Origin: Opisthorchis felineus
Lineage: Eukaryota; Platyhelminthes; Trematoda; Opisthorchiida; Opisthorchiidae
NCBI GenBank assembly: GCA_004794785.1
Contig: SJOL01005866.1
Coordinates: 273,449-337,448, forward strand
Reading direction: 5' to 3'
DNA length: 64,000 nucleotides
The position numbers and the translations under genes were made by a program. Under the pieces are notes generated by a model. The model saw only the letters and a program-made list of their open reading frames with translations, did not search any database and had not been told where the DNA came from. Below are positions 22,801 to 37,800 of this stretch, one piece after another. Numbering within the stretch: the stretch's first letter is position 1; every line of letters begins with the position of its first letter.

Positions 22801-25800
22801 AACGACATTGAGTCGGAGGAAACCAGAGTGGTTCCACTAGCATTTCGTACAGAATATTTACGTCAACTAGTAATCTGCTCTAGTTTTAGCAAAAGTGGCT
22901 CAACATTCGAACCAGCAGAAATGAATAACGTAATCCAAAGCGGAAACAAGCTAACCTGAGACAATAGTTCACTGCGCAACGAATCGATCTCAATATGACA
23001 ATTAGTGATGCTAAACCAAACTTATTCGAAACTCCTTGTCAACTCAGATTTAACATGGGCCCGAATTTTACAGAGTACAGCAGTAAAAATGCACAACCAG
23101 TTAGGTGAGTTTTTCAGAAGTTATAATATAGTTCCATAGCCCTCACTTTAAATGAACAAATCCAGAGACAAATAAATCAACGAATGAATCCGCAGATTGC
23201 CAACTTCAAGCTTATCGTAAATTCAAAATGCAAAAGCACGGTAAATAAGGCGAAATGCAGCCTTCAGCACGCAAAACTACTTTTCAAACAACGCTCAGCT
23301 GGAGCACGTTACGTGGCTCAATACATTAACAACACGGTTACAGTATCGAGGGGATCAAAAAGGGCGTAAACCGCTGTGCATAGAAGCGTTTATCGTTCCA
23401 CCCGTCACAGATGGTACCATTGGTTCTTGTGGACGAGTTCACATGAACATGATGCCGCCAAGCTACGGTGTACACATGCATCGTAAACATGTCATGTTAT
23501 CGTAGAAGGAATTGAAGTGCAGGCATTCCCAGAATATCATTTGTTAGACTGGAGGTAGGAGCCTGCAATGTATAGTATACGTGTGAGATATGCAAGATGA
23601 TTAAGGTCACATGCTGCAAGGTGACACAATAAACATTTCGGCCTAGATTTCAAAGAAGCGCATATATTACCACACGGGATGCCCACAGTCAACTAGTCGA
23701 AGAACACTTCAGGATGCTGAAAATATGCAGGAATAGTGACAAAGAAACTAACTTTCTGCGGATGGGGGAAACTCAACGGTCATTACGCCTTCAGTGGCTT
23801 GCACCTCAATTCACAAACCACGCGAGTCTTGACTGCCCACGTGCGAAATTCAAATATTCGTAATGATTATCATAATGAAACCTCCATACTCTGTGCAGTA
23901 ACGTGGTGTACACAAATGGTCTTCAGGTCTATGTGAAGGCCCTAACAGTAGCTACGAATATATACATATCGGGATATCAATAAAATAGGTCGTCTCTGAA
24001 GGCGCGTAGGTCATCTGAGGGAACAATTTCCAGTCTCGCGGAGTCTCGCTGTTTCATAGGTAACCTTCTCAATTCACGCATACAACTGACTAAAGATATG
24101 ATTGAGAATATGACCAAGAACATGGTTAAATTCTGACAAGCAGAGTAAGGTTGGCTACATAGCAAAAACAAATCGAGATCATGGGCGGTGTACTAACTAC
24201 CGGCCTGCAGATTTTGCCGACTGTTAGTTCGACCAACTAATCATTCGTGCAAAGTCAAGCCACCAGTATAAAAGTAACAGGAACAGGAACAGATGCCCTA
24301 GTGTAATGTGATACGCCAAGGCACAGTTGGTCAGTGTGCATATGCAGAATGCACTGACAAGGTTTTATTGATTTGGCGGCTTACAACAGCCGCCACTGTG
24401 TTTATAGTCACACCAAAGCACAGAGCTCAAGTACTCGGTAGAGCTATGGTTGAGCAGACAGAATAAAACGAACATGCAGGGATGCGTACCATTGATTCAT
24501 GAGTCCCACCGTGCAGACCGAGCTGACCGGCGTTGTCCTGTGCAGCATTCACTTTGACCACAGGCATTTCCTTATTCACCAAAATCTGACGGTCGGATGC
24601 ACGTGCTCCAACAAAAGCTGTACCGTCCGCTTGTAGAAGTTCATCGCCCCGTCGTGGCAGACCCGTTTCTGGGGGATGGGTATTGAAGGTAATGAGTCAA
24701 CTGGTCAAAAGCAGTGATAAACCATATCAACACATGCTGCATACATTCAGTTTTTCGAATGTGTAATGTGATGTTAAAAAGGGGTGGAAAACAACCAGCT
24801 GAACAGGTGCGCAGGGGTCATAGAGCGATGCGACTGATAGGCGCGGTTTACCCCACTCTCAGTGTCGGCAAAATTCAATTCCCATTGGACAATTTCAAAT
24901 CAGTGAGAAAACTTACATGTTACGATGAGATCTACGAGCACACGCATTAGTTAGGCCGTTTATCTATCGCATCACGACCTTATCAATAATTGAGATCAAG
25001 TGGAAGAATAAGGACTCAGAAACGAGCCACAGAAAGATTATGGATGTATTCGGTCAAAGAGCCAAACCTCCATTCCCTCAGTTGTCGCAAACCAAGGATG
25101 GAAAAACAACCGGATAACGATGGGACTTCATTGTTCCAAATGCAGAGCGATCCTAATTCGGAGTTTTGGGAAGATAACAGCAATGGATTAAAGAAAAATT
25201 CAGCTACCGAATGAACCGTTCTACCGCCTGTATTTCGAGCTCAGTCGTCATTGTAAATTAGGCCCTCCTCCTCACCTCCACTGATAACCCCAAGTAGACT
25301 CAGTTGTTTGCGCGATTTGTGCGATAAAGTCACTTTTGACGACTGGTTCAGTGGTTGAGAAGCACTGAACGAACCCAACAAAATCGCTAGCTATTCAAAG
25401 CACTCCTACCAACTCCAAATAGTACAACGGCATTTGCAGATTCTGGGTAGGGTTGAAATATTTGAGGGGACTTACCTCGGTCGACACTGGGCCCCATCAA
25501 ACGGTCGTAAACGGCATTCTCATGCATCTTCAAGTGCACCCCAGCACGTCGGTAGACACAAGCACGAGCAAAGCCACGGTCCAGGGAAGCCCGGTTAACA
25601 ATGAGTGCATCTTCAACATCATATCCTGAGTAGGACATAATGGCCACAATCGCATTCTGTCCGGCTGGTAGCTAGGAGAAAAGGGCATTTGCAAAAACAT
25701 TTAAGCAGTCAACAAAAGAAAACTCAGCGGTAAATGATTGAGACCTTCAGGTTGGTCGTGCTAAATTTGCGATTTGTTTCCCACCAATTTACGGATCATC

Positions 25801-28800
25801 TCGTATTTCACTTTGAACTAAAAGTGTTTTATTACAGAGTTTCAAAGTCGCAGTACTAGCCCAAACCAATAGTTATGTAAAATCTCGGCTTTCCCGCGTA
25901 CTCGGAGAGGAAGTGCTTCTCAAGCATAGGGGATATAAAACACACCGCGCTGGTTGGATTGCAAATGCTCAGAGAGAACATGAATCCCTGGGGTAATCTC
26001 TGGCAATGTTTTTTCGCCGTCGGGAAAGACGGTACACTTATCCAAATATTTGTCCTGGAAACAATAAGGAAATGATTAGGTCCTACTACTCCGAGAAATC
26101 CGGCAAAATTCAGATTTGAATGATTGTATCATCTAATTAGAGGGTTACAATTTATTTTGTGTTAATTGTACCTTCAGCTCTCGTACCAGGGGTGGTGTCA
26201 CGATGTGTGTGGAAAGGCTTGTGTCGTTCCACAAATATCCGATACAAATATTCCACGAAATGCTCAACTCAGGAGCGCAAACGCGCCTTCTAAGTAATTA
26301 TCAACCGATTGCCTTAAATGTATTATTACATCAGGCATTGCAGTTTCAGAACTGTCTGGATTTGTTGGCTTTTTCCACCGCAATTATATTTGGATCGGTT
26401 TCTGTGTACTTGAAAGCAACTTAAACAGGTTCGACCGTTTGTACCTGCCTTCTTTAAGCCTAACGAATATGTTGAAGTTCCCCGTGCGCTGGTACATAAT
26501 GTGGACATCTTCACTGCTTACGCGTGTGTTCCACTTGCTTCTTCTGATCCCCGTACTGTGCCTGTAAGATAAAGTATGCCGCAAGAACAATAGAGCTAAT
26601 GTGAGGAAAACTCCACATAAGCTAAAAAGGTGCTCTTCGCCAGATAATGCCAGATAACATAAGTGAGGAACATGGTTTCTACCGCCGCGTTTCCCATTTT
26701 TTCAGGGCCCTGATCCGTCGCGATATTACCAGGCACCTGACTATATCATTTGTTGCTTCAACTTATGCTTCCCTGATGGGACCCTCCACATCGCAGCCGA
26801 CAGGTTCTCTTTACTAATTATGCAGCTAAGATGGAAACGAAGTACGGTAGAGGTACGGGATCTTACGTGATCAATCAAATTGGAAGACAACCGCCTCAAT
26901 AAGACTTATGTTACTGCGGCTCTCGAAAACAAGATCTATTAGCACCGCTCACGTGTGGCATCCTTCTGGTGCATAGCTACCATCCAAATACTGCAAGGCT
27001 GTCCGAGCAATGGAAAAGCAAGGGTGGGGTTCAACCATTGATCACCCGGTTAGTAGCTTCAAGCCTTAACCACTGAGTTATCTTGAGCTCAACCTCTACG
27101 TCTCAACCCTCGCCCGTGCTCCAGAGTAACCGGATGACTACGTAAGAGCGCGCATACGGTCAAGCCACATGCATGAGCCTTGTGAAACCCAGTGAGTACG
27201 TGACGACTGATCCAGCAGGTTAGATAGCAGAAATCAACCCACAGCTAGACAGTTTCGTGCATAAGTCCAGTTACTCTTCAGTTAACATTCGGCTACGAAA
27301 CTTTTAGAGGTTTAACAGCAAGGTGTTGTTGGAAAGTGGTCCATTAAACTCCCGAAATAAACCTTTACAATTTTTCAGGTGTAGATGGTCGTTACGATAA
27401 AGTGAAAGTAATTCCCATGTTATCTTGGGATTGGGCCACATTAAATTTCGACGATGATTGGCAGAGATTGATGAAGAAGCATACGAAGAAATGAGCCGAT
27501 TTTGCTCCTCACCGAATAGGCTAAACCACAGAGCTGGAATAACCAGTGCTACCGTCCGATTCAAAGGATACTGGAATCCCTTGTGTGTAGTCATCGGGCC
27601 ATTTCAGATCCAAGGTGGGGACAACTAAACTGCTAAAACACCATTGATACTGCATGTCGATAGATGAGTGTCTAGCGCTGATGACCAGCCAGGCCGGTTG
27701 CGAACCCAATGCAGGTAAACTCATTATTAAGGGGATTAGCTTTTCGTATCCAAATCAACTTCGATTGAACAGTCCCCCTCTCTCTCACACTCCAGTACAA
27801 TTGTTGTGGTTAACCCACAACAAGGAGGGAAGCATGAGGCCATAGTTTTGCTGTTATTAGGCTTCAATATCAGGAGTGCATAACCTTAGCCACACGAGAA
27901 TCAATTCACATGTGAAGCGAGCCGGCTACTACTTACCCACAGGCGCACATTGAACGCATTCAAACCGTCACATGGGGACGGGGAAAACGTTCACACTTGG
28001 GAGATTGTAAGTATAACAACTTGAAAGTCACCGAGCCACCCTTCTGGCTGTCCACTACAAATAATTGACGGAATCTCTTCTTCGGCCACAGAGCATGCGA
28101 ATAAAGGGTTTCCACCAAATGTTCGCTTCACGTGTCTACTTTTGCACATAAATCTTTATTCTCGGAACTTACGCCGTCAAGTGTTACTTTGACCCAATTA
28201 TCTCAGATTCCAACTAGGATCGCTCCATTCCTTTTACCAAACCACAGCAACAGACTGCGTGGTAAAGATACGACTAGAACCAACCTCGTGCGGTCAGCCC
28301 GAGTGAGGTGCTTTCCGCCAAGGTTACTCTCAACCTATAGACCCGCATTGACCGTGTTCTGAAGACTAGACACGCGACTGCGCAGTTTGGTCCAAACGTG
28401 GCAAAGACACCTCCTATATACAATGGCCCCTTCAATTTGCCCTCACCTCCATCGGAATATGGATCTCTCATTCTGAAGACAGCATTTCGGTTCGGTTCAA
28501 TTGGACCGACGAAAAAAGTCCCGAAACCCTAAAAAGGACCGCAAAATTCCGGAAGTTTCGATTCTACTATTCTCCAAAAAATTCCACAATTTTCAGAAAT
28601 CGGAGACTATGAACAAATTTGGTTTGATGTTTGATTTCCATCTAGTTACAGTGAACCAAAACATAGAACAGTCGAGTTTAGCTCTACTGGTTACCCTTAA
28701 TGTGTATTGCTGATACCGCCTAGTGAGCCTGAGAGCTAAGCTTCTCGTAAAAATAGTGCGTAATAAAATGAATCACGAAATCTACCGTAGAGCGTGAGAG

Positions 28801-31800
28801 TAACACTAATTAGCCTATTTTTTCTAGTAAATGCTCCAAACACCCACAAGTAATGCGAACTCAATCACTCTATGAAAGCTTAGTCATATGGGTAAGAATG
28901 TGACCAAATTGCTCGGGTTCTTACGCAATCACGGCATGAGAAAAAGGACGTTCCTGCCTCTCGAGGGTGAAGTGATAATCGTTTGGTTCAGCGGAAAAGA
29001 CGTCAAGAGATATTGCTGAGTTAAGCCGAAGCTATCGACGATTGCCAGTTTATGCGTTACATTGTCGTCGAAAATTAATGGAGCCGCACAACTTCACACG
29101 CACTGTTTCCTGAAGCTCTTTTCGTAGATGATATGTGTCTCCGTTCACGCAACCTCGAATCGCACCGCTAGAAGTAGAGTGGATTATTGTTTCCACAAGA
29201 GTTCATTGCACATAAATCCCGCTAGCTCGTAAACTGATAATTTTGCTTTGAGATCTGTTGTTAAATAAGTTCAAACGTAAGTGCGAATTGATTCTGTTGA
29301 GGATGCAGGCGCTGAGCCGACAATTAAGGCTAGATTCATCCAGTTTCAAATACCGACTGTGCAATTGTGGGTGACGAGGAAGAGGTGAAAGTCCTCTAGA
29401 TTGCTTTCCAATGCAAGGATGTAACAAATGACGAACAAGCCAACATGAGTCTATCAAGGAATCGATATTTACTACTTCATTGTACTGTTTTCACGTGGCG
29501 ATAGACCTGATGACCACCAGTGGGAGTTTAAAGGAAGGCGAACGACAAGGATCACCGGAAACGTTGTAGGACACCAGCTAAGGTAAATGACATTCCGCGG
29601 ACAAATCTGGAATTAAGGTCCCCAGTAGCGTTTTATGTTCGTTGTGTACTGCGTGAGAACATTTAACAAGGGACCAAATAAAGAGAGCGATATAAATCAT
29701 GTATTATGTACGTACTATGTATGTGATTAAGGCTTTGCTCGTTAGCCACGGAGACCAACGCTCTAATCGTAACAGACCGCTGAGCTGTTGTTCCTAACTG
29801 CATCAGTGACTGATCGGTCTTAAGACCATGAATTTTTCGGGAAGACAAGTTTGTGATGGTGGTATAGGCAAGATTCTGTGGAGCAGACCGCATCGCAAAA
29901 TGGCTAACCTAGGTGGACCTAGGATATGACCAGTTTACCAGTTTACCTTTCACGCACATTGTGAGACTATACTGCTTAGGTGTCCCACCGGTGCGACTGT
30001 TTCGGTATGTTGGTGGCTTTAGAACGCACATTCTGTTCACCCTTCAGTTGTGTTCATATCAATCATTTATCAACCGATACATATCCTGTATAGTTCGATG
30101 GGAAGGAAATTCAGAAGCGGATGTCAGACTACTGTAGGTTATCCAGATAGCCATGTGTGTGATCGAGAAAGGTTTTCACTTAGCGAAGTGGGGTTCGACT
30201 TTTTGGCCAAGAGTGCAGTGTATCAAAAACTACTCAAGTTACGCGGTGATCAACTTCCTCTCAACCTACGACCAACTCTGAAACGAGTGTATCGAATACT
30301 TTCAAATTCCAAAACATAAATGAACAAGGACATCAGGGAACGCACAACTAGTAAGAATAGCTGATAAAACAATCATAAGTTTGCAGTACAAATGGTCACA
30401 ACCTTGAGAGGTGCAACGAATTGGTTGACTGAGATACATTAGTGTCTCAGAAAAGAAACCTGTAAAGGAGGTACCCGCTTCATGTAGAGTCCACAGTGTA
30501 ACGTCCCGTAAACGAAGGTTTAGTGCCAAATCTTCACTGAAGAAGGAAACTCCAAAGACAAATCCTCTTTCTTACAGCACAAAAGTGATTTCCTGTTTCA
30601 GCTCATATGGGGAATTCTTTAGGATACTTGCTTATTTGAGAGCAGTGAATATTCCCAACCTTTCACAATCCTCGTAGAGGACCTGACAAGCACATTGCCG
30701 ATGGGAACGGGATTTAAAGATGATAGTAATAGTTACAGGACTAGTCAGTTCATACCTCTGTAGTCCTTTGGCATATGTTTAATCGGATTTTACGGGAACT
30801 TCTTCCCGCTATTTTGCCATTCACGCCTGGTTTCCATCCTACCTTTACTAGTTCGAGGACGATGGAGAGGTGAATGGCGCGTGGTTCGCTATTATCATAA
30901 CTACCACGAGAGTTCCTTTGTATGTAAGTTGCTACAATAGTCATCCAAACGGTACACCCAGATGATTGACCAAACACGGTTTCCTGGTGTGCACCCAGCA
31001 GCTGCTTATCACAGATCCACCGAAGTCGTAGACTCGTGGAGGGAAACAGGAAAAGCAGTGAAGATGGCAGTTCCGCCAAGGTGACCTACGGAGACCGAGC
31101 ACCCCGGCACATGGAGTTATGTATATGTATGTATGTATATGTATATTCTGACAGCAGTGCTTCCACAAAAATACTTTGAAAATAAGTCGTGTTAAACAAC
31201 GAAAATAGCCCAAGGTTTCAGCACGGAATCCCATGCCTAATTGCCAACACTATCTTATGCCGGTTAGGATGAGTAACACAATAACTATGAACTAACTAGA
31301 CCGCTTATGAGGCAACGTCTTGGAAATTGCGTGCTTCGATGTATTGTCCGGTGCTCTTATTCATTCTACACCTCGGAGGAATCCTAATCCTCCGTAGATT
31401 TCAACATACGTTGACTTAAGGAGACAGGGGCCGGTTTCAAAGTATCCACCATGACAACTTTTACCCTTATCAGGGCTTTGAATTTGGATTGGTCAAATGA
31501 TCCCTCAGTCAAAAGCTTGTAACGTCGTCGGGTGCTTGTGTTTGCCCGTCAACTTCGCGGTGACTTTGCGTAATAACCAGGCGGCAGCTAACCCAAGTTA
31601 ACCGAATAGACAATTATGAGACCCTCCACGGAACTCACGAGCTAATAGGTTAGGTTTAGTTTATCTCATTTTGGCGGAAAAATTATTGTTTTGTGAATCA
31701 GCATTATTTCATAATTTAGCGCCTGCTATCATTCCTAAGGGTCCTTAAATCGATAAAAGCGCTCGTCAATAAGCTCACCCTCAGTTGGTGGCTTTTTTGG

Positions 31801-34800
31801 GTGGATACGATGGTTACGATAAGAAGTAGAATCAGTTCCATCGAGATGAGAATCGCGGAACGACCATATATTCCATAGACGGGCTTTCTCTGCGCACAGC
31901 ATTGACCACAACTATCTTTATCATTTGGTCATGACGTCTGGTTCACGTATGATTTGTATCCAAAATGATTTTGTGGAACTAAAATCCACAAGGTTTTTCG
32001 GACGTCGTGCTTCCCCCTACAACTGTATGTTCTGAAAAGTCAATAGCAGCCATAGTTCTCACCTCATCAAAGTGCATCATTTGAATTGTCTTCGACTGTA
32101 CCAGCGGCTTTTGTGGATAAACCATCTGATACTGCAGTGTATCGAAGCGAATTTGTTGGTTCAACGCTACCGTCCCGATGGCTTGTTTGCCCATAGCGCA
32201 TTGGTAGGTGTTTCGAGGAGACTGAATGGAAAAGCGAAAATGGTGAGGAAAATTATTTGCGATGGATATTACGAGATTATGTGAATAATGGTAACCAACA
32301 CTGCTAATGAACGGGGGAAGAAGTTCACATGGGACGTTTTCCACTGACACAGACATCGGAAACGGGCTTGCAGAGGTAGCAAGAGTTCAAAATGACCTGG
32401 ACCATTTGAGTGGGCGACAACCAATTAAAAACTAAATACAGTCATACCAAAGCCTGAATGCACAGAATGAAGACATTTATCCTGTTTTGTACTTTCGAAG
32501 TGGAAGCGTTCTGTCATTTCAATCGACGATGTGTTCATTTCTGACAAGTTTGTTAGTATGGCAGTGTCTACGTGTTGATAAAATATTTCACAAACCCTAT
32601 TGAAAATGTCAATCAATTCAATTCAATTTATCAGCTATAAACCGTGTACCATAGGCACATCGGTTCCATCTGCTACAGTTTCGATCAGCGGAAAGTGGGA
32701 GACTGCGGAAGATACGGCCAAGCCTTGCAGGCGATGGCGTGCTCAGTTAATTCGGGAATTAAGTAGCTACGCATTGAAGGCGATAGCTTTGACGCGTGAG
32801 CGCCATTGACTGCGCGACTGGACCATTTCGGCCAGTGTCATTAACCATTGGTGAGTTGAGTCCCAGGGTCCCCATCTAGGGAGGCGGCAGTTGTCGACCC
32901 GACTAAGTTTACTGTTCAGTGTTTTCACACTTCGTTGCCAGGTCATACACTGACCACCTCTCGGTCGCTTCTACTCAACACAAGGCTGGGCGAAAAGAGC
33001 TCTGTGAGGCAAACGGTCTTCTGGCATGCGGAGTACATGTCCTAACTAGCGTAACCTATGGAGCGTGAGAATAACCGGAAAACCGAGGAAGGAATAAATG
33101 AAGTAAGCCGATCAAGTACGAATGACATACAATGTGGTTCTGCAGTCCAATATTTGGGCAGCCAGTATAAATTTAGCTCAAAATTGCAGGTGATGTTGGA
33201 CGACAACTAAGGTTCGTTCACGGTTGAAAGTATCACCAGGACGTAGATATCACCCAATAGTGTTCTGACGTCCGCTAGGTCGGCCTGTACATAACAGGGT
33301 GGGAAAGCAAAGTCATGCGACTGCTCACCAATGCCATCTCTCTACGTCGCTACCCTTCTACCCCACCAAATCAGCGCGTTCCAGTAGTTTGTGGTTCCCG
33401 TTCCAACACTTTCTTCTCATTAAGACCTGAACTATTTTGACAAAAACCAGGTGGGTTTTCTTAGAACTGCGTTTGAAACAAGCACGCAGATGAATCATAC
33501 AAAATATTATCAACAAAACAAACCCCAGACCGACCAGGAACTACTACGGGAACGTCTAGTGACATAGTTTATTGAAAATATACTCCATTAAACAAGATGG
33601 GCCCTTACTTGATTATGGTCTGGGTAGGGAATAAGCCCGGCCACAACGCCCAAAATCGTCGCAGGATCGATTTCCATGTGTGTGTACTTGTTACCATCGC
33701 TTAGGTAGGACTCATCCATGGCAACAAGGCAGTCATTCAGTTCATTGGCATCCAGGTACTCGATAACGCCCTTCTTTAAAAAGTCATCCCAGCTCAAGAC
33801 GTTATGCACCAGATCCTGAATGAAAAGTGCACAAAACTTAAGAAGTTTGGATTTGTATATGCTTAAGCAGAGAGGAAAAGCATCAGTACTTCTGAGTTAC
33901 TCAATGTGGTATCTCAAAAACATATAGTTTTCTACCATGAAATTTTGGGTTTTCCTGAGTATCTTACTTTGCAGTTCGCTCAATCATTTTACGAGACAAA
34001 AAACATTTTCCCACCAAGATTAAAAACGTGGAAGTAGCGAAGTTGTGTGTGATTCTGGCTGATTGCTCGGGGGAATCTCCATGCATTCTCGAAAACTCCA
34101 AGAAAATGAACTTAAGCATTGGCACGCGAATGGAAAATAACTAGGTAGTCATTTCTACTACCCTTGCAGGAAAGGAGCTCGTCCACTGGCTACTCACCAC
34201 GTAAATCAACCTGTATTCCCTATGGTAAACACTGAATCTAAATCTAGCCGAATGGAGTCACGCGTAACCGGGGCTTTTCTCCTCTACTCGCCAACTGTGT
34301 TGACGACGGCCAGTGAAATCATTTAGCGATAAGGTTATCGCGCTCGCAATGGATTGATTGTGCATTGTACCTATCCAAATGAGATGGCGAGATGGCTCAA
34401 ACGGTTAGAGCGCGAATCTACTGACCGGAAGGTCCGTGGTTCGAACCCGACCTCTGCCTCTCGACTTGCCCCGTCTAGGCTTGGGCAACCTGGCAGTATC
34501 TCAGCCCTCGTGCTTTCTTCGGGTGGCACGGAAGGGGGTTACAGCTGAGCGATTTCTTTCTATCCAAATGAGCCAACTTGAATAAAGTCCGAATATTTTG
34601 AAGTAAAATAGCTGCATCCCAAGAACTTTTTGCTGACTGATTTTGCCTATGTACTCAGCCATTAGAAATCTTGTGCGCATGTAGACGTGTCAAATTGAGT
34701 CAAGCTCATTGTGATCTAAAACAACGCCTTTGATCTAAATTCTACACAGTACGGTCGTCAATAGGGGGGGGGGGTTAAGCAACAACTCAAATGTCGACTG

Positions 34801-37800
34801 GATATCCCTCGCCTCTTAGAAGAATACCGGAAGACATGGATGATTCCGGATCGTGGATACTCGTGGAATATGGGTAGTATTATTGGTGTAAGCTTTTATT
34901 CAAGTTGTGAATGACAGACCCAAACAACAAGTGTAAACTTCCGTGGAGAAACATGTGTATGTAGGGATAAACCGAAACTGAGACGGTTATAGCATAATTT
35001 TTTATCTTTATTTTTTACTGTATCTCAGCTCACATCACGAAGGATACTATTTTAGTATGAGCAATTAGGATGATCAAGATTGCTTGATTGTGGTTTCACA
35101 CGTGCTTCTAGCAATTGTTGAGGATACAATTTTCCATGCAAATCGGAAAGTGGTGAACCACAGTTCACTAAAGCCAAACTTCGAAAAACGGGTCAAAATG
35201 ACCGGACTTACGCGTGAAGTTCAATGCAATAGACTGCCTACCAGAGATGAATGCGTAAAATGTGCAAAAGCATGCAAATGCTTCGACCGCGATGGACCGT
35301 GATGGAAAATGTTGTGCAAATTACATCGCCCGAGAAAAGTGCGAGGTAAAAGTTGTATAATTCGGCTTCAACAAGTCAAGCAGATGGAGTCGTCTGTGCT
35401 TATTTATCACCGAGTGGTCTAGTGTGCCAAAGCGAAGGAAGTAAAATCAGCTCAAGGTAAACAGTGCAAGGACAAACAAATACGTAAGTTCGAGAAATTG
35501 CTTTCCACGACTCGCTGTTCTAGTAATACAATAGAGAAGAGTAAGCCATCTGCTAGCTATTGCAGCGTAGTCAATTTATCAGATAGACCCTTAATTGACG
35601 AAGAACGTTGTCTGTTAAGGAAGGGATTGAATTTTGCAGTAAGTAAAAGAGTTATAAGGGCAGAAGAGATCATTCGAGTCTGTGTTTCAGAAGCTTCCTT
35701 CAATGGAAGCGGAGTAATTCCGTGTACAGTTGGTCACAGTCCTAAAGTCCTAGCAACCAGGAGTTCCAAACATTGAACCAGCAGAGCAAAGAGCCTTAAA
35801 CACATTAAAACATGTAGACAGTATAGTAATTAAAGGCAGATAAAGCTAAGGCCACGGTAGTCATGAATAAGAGTGACTACCTGCAGAAAGTTAGACAGCA
35901 CGTAGTTGATGGGCCTTATTGACAAATCAGTAACGGGACGATTACGTCAATAATGAGTAAGAGTAAGGTTGAAGTTGGGAGGTATCTAAGATCGGTGATA
36001 AACCATCTGGGGCAAGGCAAGTGGTATCGACTGTATCCAAAAAGTGCAATTCAACCATGACTTTACGGGTTACCAAAAATTCACAAGGAAGGTGTTCCCA
36101 TAAGACCAATAGTGGATGGCATGGGTTCACCGCCACATGAGCTGGCTAGATTTCTAGCAGGTATCCTTAAACCACTTGCCGGAAAGTCACCCACATACAT
36201 CCAAAATTCGTGTGACTTTGCTAAGAAAGTAGCGGGGTTTCAGTTAGAGCTAGACGAAGTTCTGGTTAGTTTTGATGTCAACTCGATGTATACCAATATC
36301 CCTAAAGCGGATGCTGTGGAAGTAGCGAAAAGGCTTCTACTGTCAGACACCACGCTGCAAGAACGAACGCAACTCTCCGTAGACGAGATAGTTGAAGGTA
36401 TAAAAGTATGCCTAAACCTAAGTCATTTCGTTTTTGACTCAATTATATACTCTCAAGAACAAGGTCTGGCGATGGGATCACCAATATCCCCGATTTTGGC
36501 AAACATGTACATGGAAGACTTTGAACAGAAAGCTTTAAACGGATTCGAGTGTCCGCCAAGGGTTTTCTGGCGTTACGTAGATGACACGTTCGTTGTGATA
36601 AAGCGAGATAAGGTGAACGAATTCTTTCAATATCTTAACACTTTGGACCCTCACATTAAGTTTAGCATGGAGCTAGAATCCACATCGGGTACGCTACCTT
36701 TCCTTGACTGCATGACACATAAGAGTGGTGGGAAATTGAAAACCACTATTTACCGGAAATCAACAGATAGTGGTGCGGTCTTAAACTACTCCTCAGCACA
36801 TCCAAAAGCAGTATATGCTAGCATAGTTTCAACGATGTTTAGGAGAGTAAGCGCACTGTGCACAGAGGAGGTCGACCGAAGAGCAGCACAACTGGAGGTA
36901 AAAAAGCGACTTCAAGATAGCGGATACCCAGTGGGTTTAATTAAGCGGCAACTAAGACGGGTATTGGTGCCAACACCAAGGCCCAACAAGGAGTGGATCG
37001 GAACAGCAGTCATTCCATACAAAACGGGGACATCTGAAGTCATTAGAAGGGTACTGAATACGGCTAACATTAGAGTAGCATTCCAGAAGGGAAAGACTTT
37101 ACGCTCAGTGTTGGTGCAGTTGAAGGATCGCCTTCCGGTTGATAGGACTAGGAACTGTGTATACAAAATAAAATGTAACGACTGTACGAAGGTTTATATA
37201 GGTCAGACAGCCAGGGAACTGCACACCAGAATCGGTGAGCATAAGCGATCCATTAACAGACCACCGAGAAACATAGATGAATATCAGGCGATAGTCAAAG
37301 ATTCGGCAATGGCAGGGCATGCACTAGACACTGGGCACAGGATAGATTTGGAAAATGTGGACATTCTAAGACGGGGGTTAAGATTCACACCACAGCGACT
37401 GGTGGCCGAGGCGGTGGAAATCGCCAAGCATCCCAGCGTGAATAGAATAGAGGGCGTAGAACTGGCAAGCGTGTGCAGAGCGGTTTTAGAGCAACCGAGA
37501 TGACACGAGGCAGTGTGCAGTTATCAGCGAAATGGTCTGGGTCTAAAAGTACAAAATCCAAGCAGAGTAGGATCCAATTAACCACCCCCACCCCCCAACC
37601 CCAAACCAATTGTCCCGGCACCCCTCGACGAACACAGGCGAACAAAATCTGTGAACGACCCCAAGAGGAATATTCCATTAAGCTGTCTAAGACAGAAAAA
37701 GCTAGGCAGCAAAATCCGGGGTCAAGATGAAGACAACTCCCCCCTAACCAATCGTAGATGTTAGTCATCCCCACTAATCAACAAACAGGAACATCAGACT

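Larger units (their letters stand above)
25672..32062. other. POLR3B intron 8
   Basis: 6.4 kb. Contains a doubtful SINE head (27027-27092) and an ATGT microsatellite (31117-31147). Frames such as 27304-27594 or 30750-31079 match nothing recognised. No exon signal was found here. Confidence 0.5.

Noticed and set aside
34384..34470. Possible tRNA genes at A/B-box sites (also 54.4, 55.5 and 55.9 kb)
   Set aside because: The boxes belong to a repeated 200-base element with a shared non-tRNA body and target-site duplications, so these are SINE heads, not tRNA genes.
35084..35302. Cys-rich 72-codon + strand frame ([11 protein letters not shown])
   Set aside because: Could be part of the Penelope 5' region or a zinc-like motif by chance; no support for a separate gene.
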